NCBI GenBank assembly: GCA_031310005.1
Contig: CM062382.1
Coordinates: 2,914,001-2,978,000, forward strand
DNA from: Dactylellina haptotyla
Taxonomy: Eukaryota > Ascomycota > Orbiliomycetes > Orbiliales > Orbiliaceae
DNA: 64,000 nucleotides
Direction: 5' to 3'
Shown here: one piece after another, positions 46,501 to 57,635 of the stretch
Layout of the letters: the number at the start of each line of letters is the position of its first letter
Position numbering within the stretch: the stretch's first letter is position 1
The notes under the pieces: model-generated
What the model saw: the letters and a program-made list of their open reading frames with translations, nothing else
Told to the model about the DNA's origin: nothing
Database searches by the model: none
Made by a program: the position numbers and the translations under genes

Positions 46501-48789
46501 AGCAATCGATTTTTGGCGCTATATGCATATTTCATCCTTCTATGCCGTTGTTTAGTTTGGTGGACTTGTGAAAGTCTTGGGGACTACCATCTAGACCTGA
46601 GATGCTTGCCACTTTTTTGGCGACCAAGCATTTTCTTTCAGGTGTGGCGAAAATAGTCCGCGATAGTGAGCGCCACCGTTTTGGTTTTTCAGTTTAAACT
46701 TCGCACTAGGTAAAATGAATCTTCCGAGCAGCCACGGAAACCACATCTCAAGCCCATTTTAACGTGGTTGCATACACTGGATCTTCATGAATGGGTCGCT
46801 CGTGGATGCCAAATGGGCCGAAGGCACCGCTCCTTGCCGAATTTAGGCGATCTAATGGATTGGCGGGTAACGGTGTACCGGCGTTGTGATACATGAGTTG
46901 CCGTGTTTCCCACCTCACCGCCTCGAATACACGAACTAGAACGGTTTGAGGATGATATTCAATCTTGCTTTATCTTTCTGCCATTGCAACTGGTATAGTC
47001 TTCACCCTAAGAGCTCCGTCATTTATCCCCTGTCGATATGTATCCAGAAATCAAGCCATTACAAGCCATCTGAGGCCTAGAAACGCATATTCAAGATGGG
47101 GCTTCCGCTTCCCAGATCACACTTAGATCCTGCATTGCATGAAAGGCTCCAGTGGTGCAGCCATTCTGCCTTTGTCTTGTTTTCGCGCTAAACATGCATC
47201 TAGGCCGTTATATGTGAGGATATTATAGCACAAGATGTACATATACCACGGCACGGTGCGCTTTAAGGTGACAACGCCTAATATCGATCAGACCTAAAAG
47301 CTGATGCCCTGAAGTTGAGGAGAAATATTTAAAAACACCGTTCCGACCAACAGCCACCACCGCCCGGGAAGGGCCATTAAGACTTGGAAGATCTACGATT
47401 ACCTTGTGACAGAGGCGGAAAGCTAGAAGAGCCGAAATACGAGCCGTATATTCCGGAAACGGCAAATCAGATGTTAACTCTGTGGGGTTAGCTCTGAGGC
47501 AAGGGGCTTTGTCATGACGAGCCACTATCGTGAATTCGATTCTCGCTCGCCTCAGTATCGGAAGGGTTCCTGTATCCGACGTTGGATTTCGTGAGCCACT
47601 ATGCATTTTTGTGGCTTCCGTCCTCCGTCGTATTATGGCGGAATAGTCCCACAATCGCGATGATCTTTCTTATCCTGCACCTGTGTTGCTTGGGGACCGT
47701 CTATTGTCGTGGAGTTCTCCATACTACAAACGTTTGAGCATGTTTAGAGGAAAACGCGGGGTTTCTGAAATCAAGTTTATCGCTAGGCTATTGTTTTTTC
47801 GGAATACGAATCCCTCTTATCAGAATGTTGTGGCGGTTCCTAACGGAGCGATTCTGGGACATGAGTAGTTACATAATCGATATAGAAAACTCGATAAATT
47901 GCTCTCTTCAGAGTCGAGGTGACATAAGAAAGCGGGCCAGTTGAACGCTAGGTCGAGCGCACTCGGGTTTGTGCACATCATTGACCCACTTGCTTTTACC
48001 TTGATCATAATATTGTGACTGATATCGCAGATGTGGCTGCCGAGTTGGTCGGTCGCCTGCTGTGTCAGTAGGAGTAAGCTAGCTCAGCCGGGAATGTTTG
48101 TTATAGTAACTCATTCGAGGGCGAGATAGTAACCGGATTTATTTTACGCTAGGCGATGTTGTACTGGTACTTTTCATTCTTTGCCATTGCTGGGGCGAAA
48201 TTCAAAGCCGGGGGCCAAGGTTGACCGTTGTCGGTGGATCCTGGGGAATTCTCTTCCCGGGGAAGATTTTATATTCGCCTGTAATGATTATATGCGCCTC
48301 GCAAGCTTGGGTAATCGATAAGCCTATGTTGAATACATCAGGTGCACAGTTAGGACATGGTTTGTAATAGGTATTTGAAAGCTTTCAAGTCTGATTCTGC
48401 GACGTCATGAGTAGAGTCGAATCTTGAATATCCGAACGTTATATATTTACTTGGATAGACGGTGCCAGACTTTGATTTCTTTAATAAATACTAGGATAAC
48501 CGATTGGCTCACTCTTTATACGTCGTAATTGTGTCTAGGACATCAAATTTACCTCCAGATCTGCTAAATCAAGGCAATATATTGCGAAGAATATTCCCAA
48601 CTCTAACATTCGCCGACACTCTCTGGCATACATTTAGATTTGAACAAGATATTCACGAAGTTACTCTCAGATATATCTCAAATAGAGCTAGTGTAGCTCG
48701 CATTAGGCGCAAGTGAGTACCATGGAAGGTAACAAAGCCAGTGATCGAGTATTGAAGTGGGCTATTCTGGATGTTTAGATATCAAAACA
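43599..48789. other. 5.2-kb AT-rich region without a supported protein gene
   Basis: The first 80 bases may belong to the preceding gene if its C-terminus ends at 43680. The rest is AT-rich with frequent stops. Frames at 46306-46656 (+), 47223-47654 (-, with internal ATG) and 48504-48716 (+, no ATG) were examined. None shows a family motif, although 47223-47654 has a fairly protein-like composition and could be a gene remnant. Confidence 0.45.
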
Positions 48790-48876
48790 GGGGTTATAGC
48801 TCAGTTGGTAGAGCGCTTGCTTAGCGTAATTGCTACGGCATGCATGAGGTCTTGGGTTCAATTCCCAATAACTCCA
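48790..48876 (+). tRNA. tRNA-Ala (anticodon AGC) with 14-nt intron
   Basis: Full cloverleaf can be folded by hand. Acceptor stem GGGGTTA / TAACTCC includes the G3:U70 pair, the alanine identity element. D-arm GCTC-AGTTGGTA-GAGC; anticodon loop TTAGC with anticodon at 48823-48825; T-arm TTGGG-TTCAATT-CCCAA; discriminator A. A 14-base intron (48827-48840) lies at the usual place between positions 37 and 38 and contains GCT, able to pair with the anticodon as in eukaryotic pre-tRNA introns. A box (TAGCTCAGTTGG) and B box (GGTTCAATTCC) are present. CCA is not encoded. One blemish: positions 28 and 42 are T-T, a mismatch in the anticodon stem (CTTGC/GCATG). The gene may be a variant or a pseudogene in early decay. 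Confidence 0.9.
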
Positions 48877-49333
48877 GTTTGTCTTTTGATCTTTTGGTTC
48901 CCGTCCCGACTTTTTGTCTTTGAGCTCCTCTCTTTTTTTGCTGTTTCGCTTCTGATATTTTCTGGTTAAGTTGAAATCTGTGTTGCAGGGTTGAAATAGT
49001 AAAATTTTCGGCTCGGGGACCCTTGTGTATGTATCTTGGCAGGCAATTTAATATACCACTCCAAACAGTGTTGCGACATGTTGAAATTTAAAAAATCATA
49101 TCAATAATGTCATGAATAACAGCAGTGCAGCTAGTCTTTTATTGACGCTTCTACGGCGTATGATAGCGAAGTATAGAAGGTAGGCAAGCAAGTTAGTTAA
49201 CTTAGGTCGCGGGCAGATAAATACATGGGTATCTGGATATATCATTCGGAAATAGTCGCTAAAATAACAAATCAAAAAATGCGGAAATATGATCATACTC
49301 TCACGATCATGATCTATCGAGCATGGACTGGCT
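48877..49333. other. Intergenic region between tRNA-Ala and the C2H2-like gene
   Basis: Apart from the T-run terminator region, about 450 bases of AT-rich sequence with no coding frame. Probably includes the 3' UTR of the minus-strand gene ending at 49334. Confidence 0.5.
48884..48915 (+). terminator. Probable RNA polymerase III termination region
   Basis: T runs (TTTT at 48884-48887 and again near 48892, TTTTT at 48911-48915) directly downstream of the tRNA-Ala gene on its coding strand, as expected for polymerase III termination. Confidence 0.6.
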
Positions 49334-52300
49334 TCAGGCTTCATCGGCTGCCCGTTTTGGATTATAAAAGAATGCAGCACTATCTTTTTCGAAAGCCTCC
49401 CAGATCCATTCGAGCTCGTCGGCCAAGCTATCTATCCCAAATATTCGTTCAGAATTCTTTGGATTCTCGAACTCGCATGTATCCCGGGAGATCGAGGGAT
49501 CAGAGAAAGTTTGGATCATCCAAGATAGTAGCTCGGATTTAAACTCCGGTATATCGTCGAAGTGAAACTTCTTAGGCCCCGATTGTCCAGTAGATGGCTG
49601 CACGGGCATTTGATCGCGTAGTTTAAGTAGGAGTGTATACTTTTTACTAGGGTTTGGCAGTATGGAGCTAAGCGGTTTTGTATATTGGTTTTGAGATAGA
49701 TTAATAGGCTCAGGTGATTGAGTATCTGAGCTGGACGAGGTACTCTCCGATACTGGTATTGGTGAGATTCCTTGTAGATATGAAGCGATCTGGAAGAAGG
49801 TTTCGATATTTTCGGTATCCGATTCTCCAAGAGAGGTTTCATCTGTTACCTCTCCGAGTGAATGGTCATCTTCGCCGTAGTCTATTAGGTACTCGTCTAG
49901 CACTGGTAAGAGTTGTGACTCTGGTCCTAAAACCGTACTGAGAGGTTGGTTGATATCTATATCAAAGTTGGAGTCCATGTATTGACCGAGCTGTTCTAAA
50001 CCCGTTTGCTCTAGAGCATCTAAGGTTATAGTTGAGAATTCCGGTGCGACTAAACCGTCAAAAAGATCTTTGAAACTATCATGAGTGGCAATATCTAGCA
50101 TACGTTGACTGATAGTTACTTCCTCGACTAGGGATTTGTAAATGCTAGAAGCTGGAGTTTTTGAAGCTGTTAGGACGTCATTTTGTTGGAGATCCAAGCT
50201 AGAGCTCTCATAGCCTCCATCTATTACGGAAGGCTTGTGGTATGAGTTCCGAGGCGGTCGGGGTAGGATCTGCCTGAAGCCTGAGGCGATTTCGGAGCTG
50301 GTATCACTCGGTAGACTGCTATCGGAGGGGCTTAGGGATCTTGTTTCGAGGATTTGACTTTGATGATCTCGTATTCGATGTAATTGCGACGCAACCTCGA
50401 AATCTTCGTATTAATTAGCATTTAACTAGTAATAATTATACTGAGGAAGTAAGAAGAATTACATGGAGACGGAACTGGGCCTTTCCAAGTAAAGTTGCAG
50501 ATCCTAATGCAACATAAGAATACGTCGTCCCACGTCCGAGCCTGGTGTATGATAGCTGGAAGAACACCATTAAAGTGATTTCTTTTAACATGTTCTCTAT
50601 TCGGGTATTAGTTAATTTGATGAAGAACATCAAGGTTAAGGGACTAGGCGTATGTCACATACTTTATACCACTAAGGTTCTTTCTATGAATTAACTGGCA
50701 GCTTTGGTGTTCCCCCGGGTTTGCTTTTGCGAACGGGCAAGTTAGCTGTCTTTGCGAATACTCAATTCTTTGAACCAATAGCTTCTTCGAGGGTGGCTTG
50801 TTGGATTCATCGTCATCGCCTTCATCATCGGTTCTACGGCGTTTAGTGCCCCCACTGCTTGGGCAACTTCGAGCGGGCCAGGTACTCGAGCACTGAGAGC
50901 TAGTACTGGTGTTAGTAGAAGAGCTACTATGACTAGCGCTACTGCCAGAGCCTTCGCTACCGTCTGAGCTGTCAGATAGGCTCTCTCCATCGCATATACT
51001 AGAATAATCCTCATCCCATGATGGATCCTCGAAACTTGGGTCGGCTAAGGCTAAGATCAAAAGTAATAAATGTGCCGCCTTTAATTTTTCAGCTCCCTCC
51101 TCTTCTTTGTCTATTTCATCATCAATTGAAAACTCGACACCGTTGGAATCCTCGGGGGTACATCGGGGAGAACAGGGCTTGGTGGCAGGATAGAATAATG
51201 GGGAAATATGGGTTGGGGATTTTGTATCTATTTCTGCGGGCCCTGAAGGTTCTGATTTATCATGCTCGCAGGCTATATTCGTAGATTGTGTGCTCGCAGA
51301 AACCTCAGCTTCATTGCAAAGGCTACTCGGGTATTGCTTTTTTGGGAGAAATTGATAAGCGTCAGGGACGGCCATCGTTTCCGTATAAAGATGTGGTACA
51401 TGGTGCAGAGAACCAGTTGAATTTTCCATGGACAAGTTCTGCCATCTTGATACTGTCTCTCGCTCCAGTAGTATTTTGGGGAGTAATTTTGTCTCGTTAT
51501 TGCAAACTATTTCTGATTTGTTCTCTTCTAGAAGTTTATTAGCTTGCGGAGGAGTCTTCGAGGCTGTCGTGGGCTGGTAAAAGTTCTGTCCGAGTAGTCT
51601 ATCAATCAACTGAGTGCGAAATTCTGAGTCTTGAGACTTCGCAATAGCGAGAACGAATGCTTTTCGAATGCCATCTTGAGAAGGCGGACCCGTTTTCTGA
51701 TCGATAAACTGCCTCCCAGCTCGATACATCGTTTGAGCGCAATCAAGGAAAGCGACAGCAAGGTCATCATTATTGCAGAAACCCTCAGGGTCTATATCCT
51801 TGGTGTGAAGCTTCTCTCGGTCCATAATGCCACTCTCCTTGTTGGAGACAAAGTTATTAGAACTCTCTTTTTTCAAACTCAAATCCTTGCTTTGTCTATT
51901 TCTTATAGGCTGAGGGCTCGGAACTTACATCAATATCGACCCCGCCGGGACTGTCACTACGACTCTTCCCTTTACTCCTGACATTCTTAGAGTCTTTGCC
52001 ATTTGCGAGGTCTCGTTCTTGCCATTTTAATATGGTTTGTAGCTTTCGATCGAGGTCTATATCACTTTCTCCGAGGTATGTATCGCTTTTTCCAAGGTAT
52101 TGCTGTTGAAGTTTGGATAGCTCGACTACCTTTTGGCTGATCGCGGATAGATCATTTTGCATTGCCTCTAAGTATTTGGGCAGCTCTTCTGTGTCATCGA
52201 ACTCTCCATGGTTTGTCTGAGATGTATCTGTGTTGTTTAACATATTCTCATCATTGTGGGAGGATGCGCTGTATACGGGCGGCACTGCTTGTTTCTGTTT

Positions 52301-52336
52301 CCCGCCTCGGCGGACACGGCGCCAAAAGGTTTTCAT
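49334..52336 (-). CDS. Large fungal C2H2-like zinc-finger protein, 944 residues
   Basis: Unnamed fungal protein, probably nuclear. Exons, high to low: 52336-51929, 51885-50663, 50596-50463, 50403-49334. The total is exactly 945 codons. The segments 50644-51882 and 49334-50197 have no ATG of their own at the required places and join in frame only by splicing. Residues 1-136 start MKTFWRRVRRGGKQKQ and include a coiled-coil-like stretch around 60-110. Near 400-500 are acidic Ser-rich tracts and a basic KRRRTDDEGDD motif (possible nuclear signal). The finger-like motif is C519-PFAKANPGEHQS-C532, then H546 and H551 (EHVKRNHF), typical of fungal proteins with a CPF.K..P..Y/H..C segment; the splice between exons 2 and 3 completes it. 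The 400-residue tail is acidic and disordered, with a helical end. The first intron is only 43 nt. No function can be assigned. Confidence 0.72.
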
Positions 52337-53709
52337 GTTTTTGGATACCCGACAACCGCCGGAGACTAGCTACCTACATATGAATTTGAATTAATAAAGC
52401 ACTTCTAGATTTAGGGGAGCTTGCAGGGAAGACTGGTTGGAACTGAAAGCGTTACAACTTTCGGATTAATAAGTTATAGCGGTCGCTATACTAAAAATGA
52501 CCGAATGAAGGGAATTAACCGAGCTTTCTCATAGGTATCGATGTTGTGAGTAGCGCCCTTACCTGTCGCGAGGGTTCTTCTATTTAGAGCGATGTCGCAT
52601 GGGATTCTTAGCGAAAAGATAAAAGTTGGAACGAAAATGCAGGTCTGAAAGTTCACGAAATATATTTACTCGTCATATTGCGAGTCTTTTTGATGTCGTA
52701 CGGCCGTGAGGTTGAGGTACCATAGAGCTGTGTGAATGCGTATTCGCGTTCATGACATCTTGGGAGTTATATATAAAAACCAGGGCCCAGAAGTCTGTGG
52801 CGCTCTAGATCTATGGTTTTGATGGGATTGTCGGTGAGATCCCACGCGGTGGATTGCTGGACGAGTATTCGTGTGCCCCAAGATATCCTAAGAAGTTGAC
52901 GATAGATGCAAGGTTATTCATTTAATTCCGAAAGAGGTGTGGTACGCACGTACATGTTTCTATGTACCCTCGATCGATTAGGGCACTCTCATTGCGTCGT
53001 TGCAGGTAATCTGCATCATGTTGTTCATATCTAAACATTCGAATAATATGCCATTTTGAAAATTCGGGACGGGATATTATCTGCGAATGGTTACTTGACT
53101 GCCAACCTGGCCAATCAGAGCTGCAGTTTCATAGCAGAACTACAAGGCTGAAATGACCAACGATCTGACCTCCAGAGCATGCACGCCTTCCGGGATAAGC
53201 AGGTCGGCGTACTTAGCCTCAATACCAGCAGGCGCTGGCTACGAGGACGGCGTTGTGTGGCTTGTTAACGCCAACTGGTCATGGCCCGTTTGTATTCTAG
53301 TTTTTAGTTTGGATAAATTCCATTCCATTACTAGACAAGAATCGGTGAACCTAACCCTGCTTTGCATCTGTGCAACTCCGTCTAAAGCGTAGACACAACG
53401 CCGTCTAAAGCGCAGACACACTATTCTGCATGGGTATGTAGAGCAGGACAAGAGAGAAATGTGAATCTCGCCTAATCCTTCAGTAATCAACATTGCAACA
53501 ATAGTTCCAAATACACTGAGGGCCGGGTCTCGCAAACCAGACAGCACAGTGCCAGACGACCGATTAATCCAATAATACAACCGAACGATTAAAAAAGGCC
53601 AAAAAGTCCGCCGTGCTATTTATCGGCAGATGGTATTACACCCAACTTCAAAGGACAAGCTATAACGACAATACGATAGTTTAAATCTTACCAAAACTCT
53701 CACACGCTT
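52337..53709. other. Intergenic region, C2H2-like gene to MFS gene
   Basis: About 1.4 kb upstream of the C2H2-like gene and downstream of the MFS gene, both on the minus strand. AT-rich, no supported gene. A short direct duplication, CGTCTAAAGCG(T/C)AGACACA, occurs at about 53380-53420. Confidence 0.5.
53376..53421. repeat. Short tandem duplication
   Basis: The sequence CCGTCTAAAGCGTAGACACA is followed a few bases later by CCGTCTAAAGCGCAGACACA, two copies about 20 bases long differing at one base. It lies in non-coding sequence, and no function is apparent. Confidence 0.65.
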
Positions 53710-55800
53710 CTATAACATAAACCGAAACCCTTTCCCCTCCCCGGAAATATACGTGCCAGCCTCCGCCGCGCCCCTCGCCCGCCTCAAATACGCCTCATCC
53801 CGCTTCCTATTCTCCTTCGCAATCATAATCCTCAACCCGAACGCCAACCCGGCAACCGCAAGCATAAAAGCTCCACAAATCGTCATACCCTTCGTGTAAT
53901 ACGGCCCATCTCTCGCGGGATACAACCGCGTGCCTAATAACGGCCCACACTGCCCGACGAGGTTCAATATAGCAACACCGGTTCCCCTGCCCTCTGCGCT
54001 CTCCGAGTTCCCGACAGTCCAGGGGATGATGATCGCGATGGCGGAAAAGATGCCCGAAGCAGCGAAATAGACGGCCGCGTACCGCCATTTCCAATCCAAC
54101 AAGCCGAGTTGTGGTGCGAACGCGAGGATGCCGTAGCCGAATGCGCCTGCTAGCGCGCAGTTTATGACGAAGACGCCGCGGGAGTGTAGGCGGTCTGAGA
54201 AGTATGAGACTAGGATGACGGTGATGAAGGCGACGACGTATGGTGGTGCGGAGAGGGCTTGCGAGGCGAGGGCGGTATTGCCCATTTCGTTGATGATAGT
54301 TGGGAGGAAGACGGGGAGGGAGGAGAAGGCGACGTTGCAGGAGAAGAACATGAGCTTTTTCAATTGACGTGCGAGGTTAGTTTGGTTGATGGTGCAATTT
54401 GCGGGGTGAAGAGGAGGCTTACGGCAGTTAACCAATTCTGTGGTTCTTTTAAAGCGACTATGACTTCTCTCCAATCGAACCTACCGCTGTTATTCTTCCT
54501 GCCGGTAGCTGCCTTGAAGAAACTTAACCGTCTTTGCCGTCTGCTGTGTCCTTGCAGCCGGATAACGGCGATTTGTCTCTCTTCTTCGCTTTTTAGAAAC
54601 CATGCATCACCGGGGCCGTCTGGGATATACCACCATGCGACGACTGCAGCTATGAGACTCGGCCATCCTTCGATAATGAAGAGGGCACGCCACGGCGCCA
54701 GACCGGTGTCGAGAGAAGTGAGAAGATACGCTAAACTGCCAGCATAGGCGGTGGATAGCGGCGCAGCTGAAATAAATAGACCCGTACGAAAAGCTAGTTC
54801 TTCTCGTTTGTAGAAGAAGGAGAGGTAAAACGGGACTCCAGGGCCGAAGGCTGCTTCTGCGATGCCGAGCGCCGCGCGAGCCAGGAGTAATGAGGCAAAG
54901 TTTGGGACGATACCCTCTGCAAAAGAAGGCGGTTAGATTAAAGATTTTAGTTGGACTTAGGGATAGGTAGACATACGAAGTGAAGCTACAAGCCCCCAGC
55001 TTTAGCTTGAGTAGTCCATCGATCAGCTTCCAGTGTCCTACAGAATTGATACCAAAGTGCTACTGGTAGACGCTTACCCTGCGACACAAAACGCTACGTA
55101 AGCATGTGCGGGAAAGACTTTCCATAGCAGCGCCATCCACTCGAAGAGCTGTGTTGAGATGATGTTGTTAGCTATGACCAGAATTGGTGGACAATAATCG
55201 GGTAGTTCAGTGCTTACAATGTATGTGATGTAAAATACTGTTAGTAGCCATTCATACTGGCCATGCGACATCTGCAGGTCGGCCTCCATGCCTGCTATTC
55301 GGGCCTGATATGCAACAAAATAGGTAAATAAGCTTCGCAATTCGCTTGCGTGGGTTCCCGGAACCCAATCGGATAGGGGAAAGTTAAACACTCACGTTTC
55401 CGATATCTGTACGTAAAGAAAGAACCATTAGCTGCAAATTCGCCAATATCAAATCTTGCTAAAAGGTATACAGAAAACACTCACTCGACCGGTCCAAAAA
55501 GCTGAGCATGTAAAGCAGCGCCAAGAAGGGCACGAGATATCGATCGAACCTGGTGACGACATGGTTCGTCTCCTCCGCCGTGAAGAGGAGATATGTCTCG
55601 TCCAGGTCGGAATCGTCGGAATCGTCGTCGGTGACAGCAACCTGCGAGGAGGTCTCGACATTGAGAGTGTTCCGCCGGAACGTCCGCAGCTCGATCTGGT
55701 CGGAGGGCGGGTCCTCTCCGCGGGATAGGCGCTCGAGGCCGTCGTCATAGTCATCCTCGCTTGAGCGGTTGTTGTGGGAGAGGAGCCGAGAGGTGGACAT
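53710..55800 (-). CDS. MFS transporter, anion:cation symporter family (Tna1/Dal5-like)
   Basis: Proton-coupled plasma-membrane importer of an organic anion or vitamin (nicotinate, allantoate, biotin and pantothenate carriers belong here); the substrate is unknown. Exons, high to low: 55800-55485, 55407-55397, 55304-55218, 55148-55078, 54999-54977, 54916-54423, 54354-53710. They give 548 residues, the usual length. An acidic cytoplasmic N-terminus of about 85 residues precedes the first helix. Family marks: LDRSNIGNARIAGM (after helix 1, assembled across an 11-nt exon), WGLVASLQGIVPNFASLLLAR (across a 23-nt exon), EAAFGPGVPFYLSFFYKREELAFR, RALFIIEGWPSL, and the late GPYYTKGM before the last helix. 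Each junction is in frame and recreates the family pattern. Splicing of the two tiny exons is needed for a full-length carrier. Confidence 0.88.
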
Positions 55801-56434
55801 GTTGTGGACAGATAAGGGAGGGAGGTATTCGGGCTGTTATAATGGTGGGCAGGGCGGATTCGAAGCTGAGGGCGAGAGTCGGAAGGGTATCATGACTTCA
55901 TGGTTCGCCGGGGACCGTCGCTATCCTGCACTCGTCTGTCGTGAAGCTCGATGTCCCGAGCTGCGATCTGGAAATATGCCGTGGGAGCAAATGGTCCGGG
56001 TGAGGTGGGAGGGCGCTGTCAACGTTGGTGGCGCGACAAACAAGCTCGAAGAAAGCGCGCTACGGTCATAACACCACCTTTAATATTACGGGCCCCTGAC
56101 CATTTAGCCTCTCTACAATTGATAGGAATAGGATCGTGCTTAATTCTAAGTGAGAGTTTCAATTTGTGGCCGCGGGCGGGTTTATTTTAAAATCTACAGC
56201 ATCCTTCTCTACGGTCCTGTCGCCCAAAGCACTACTGAATGCTCGTGTGTGATGCCTGTGCATCTGTGAATACATCGCTGTCCCAGAAAACGCCCTTCGA
56301 TTCCAAACCAGACAGAACAAAAATAACAATATGGAAAGACAAAGAAGAAAAAGACAACCTCTATAATGGCACCGGTTCGTAAATTACTGATAGCCTCCTG
56401 CACCGCTCTACTCTGCGAGGGAGAGTGAGCCAAC
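55801..56434. other. Promoter-side region of the MFS gene
   Basis: 630 bases between the MFS start and the stop of the J-protein gene, both on the minus strand. It must contain the MFS promoter and the 3' UTR of the J-protein gene. No motif can be named with confidence. Confidence 0.5.
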
Positions 56435-57355
56435 TCACCCGATAGGCTTCAGCTTTTTCTTCTTGGACGGCTGCTTTCCCTTCTGGAAGTCCCGCCAGGA
56501 GCTGATCCGCTGGTCGCGTGTCTCCTCCCAGGCCTGCTCGTTATCCCGCTTCCGTTTCTTGGCTTCGACTTCCGCATCTTGTTTTCGCTGCTCCCGGCCT
56601 TCCTCCGCCAGCTGTGCCTTAATCTGCTTTCTCCTCCTCAGTTCGTTGTCAATCAGCACTTCCTTCGTCTTCTCTCTCCAGTCCTTCTTGAAGGCCTCGG
56701 ACTGCAAATCCGGGTGGTCGACCGTCCATTTCCGTTCCCTTATCAGCAGCATTCTAGCATCCGCAATCGCTTCATCCAGCCGTGTACGGGCCTTTTCGTC
56801 CATGAGTTCGTTCTGCGCCTTCTTTAACCTGTCGAAAGCATCCGGTGCCTGTGGGTTTTTGGTCTTGTCGGGATGGATGAGCAGTGACTTTTTGCGGTAC
56901 TGCATTTTGATGTCGGACTCTGGCACACCGGGCTGTAGATCGAGGACCGCATACCTGCAGAAATAGAATACCATCAGTACACTAATTGGTGAAGCGCAAC
57001 AGTGGACATTTAACATACGCGTCGAGTTTGAAGGCGTTCAAAATTCCTGTTAGCCAACTTTTTAGTATTTTCCGATTTCGAAAAACCCTGCTTCTCGGAC
57101 TGGGAATCCATCGTGAACACAACGTACTTTGAATTTCGGAATCCTGCAAAGATCGTACCATCCCCATGTTAGCCTTGGGTAATATCATCAGGTAATAAGC
57201 ATGCCATCGCATGCGCCCATTCGTACCTTGCGGAACTCCAGCTCCTCCCGCTCGATTGTGGTCAGCGACTCCTTGTCAATCTCGACCTCGCCATCGTCAT
57301 CAGCCGGCTTCGGCTCCTCCTTCTCCTTTTTTTTCTCCTCTGCGGACGACGACAT
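56435..57355 (-). CDS. spf31: Spliceosomal J-domain protein, Spf31/DNAJC8-like
   Basis: J-domain co-chaperone found with spliceosomal complexes in fission yeast (Spf31) and humans (DNAJC8). Exons, high to low: 57355-57227, 57143-57128, 57046-57019, 56954-56435. They give 230 residues. The charged N-terminus (MSSSAEEKKKEKEEPK) is followed by DSEIQRILNAFKLDAYAVLDLQPGVPESDIK, which is assembled across a 16-nt and a 28-nt exon. The J-domain HPD motif is at 85-87 (LLIHPDKTKNP). A long basic helical region follows (WREKTKEVLIDNELRRRKQ..., EETRDQRISSWRDFQ), ending with a lysine-rich KKKKLKPIG tail. Length and layout match DNAJC8 proteins. The three introns cluster at the 5' end, which is common for conserved spliceosome genes. 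Start: first ATG, followed by the acidic/basic leader usual in the family. Confidence 0.9.
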
Positions 57356-57635
57356 GCTGCTTGCCCGGGCGACTGTGGTTCTGCTGTGGTCTTAATATCC
57401 TGCCAGTATGCGAGGTGATGACGAACCTGCGAACCTGTCACTTGGACCGCAGCGTCGGTTTTGGTCTTGGCGGCCAGTTCCAGCGCGCTCCGACCCAAAC
57501 CTCACTTGTCCGAATTTGGATGTGCGGCTCCAACACATAATCTACCACGGAGTTGCGTGGAGACTCGACATTCACATGGGTGTTAAGTGGAGTGAATACG
57601 ATGCTAGTGGTATTTGAATATATTCGGATAGAACT

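Noticed and set aside
47223-47654. Minus-strand frame of 143 codons, protein-like composition
   Set aside because: Begins at TTG (an internal ATG gives 127 codons), no recognisable family, no introns or neighbours supporting it. Possible gene remnant, kept out of the feature list.
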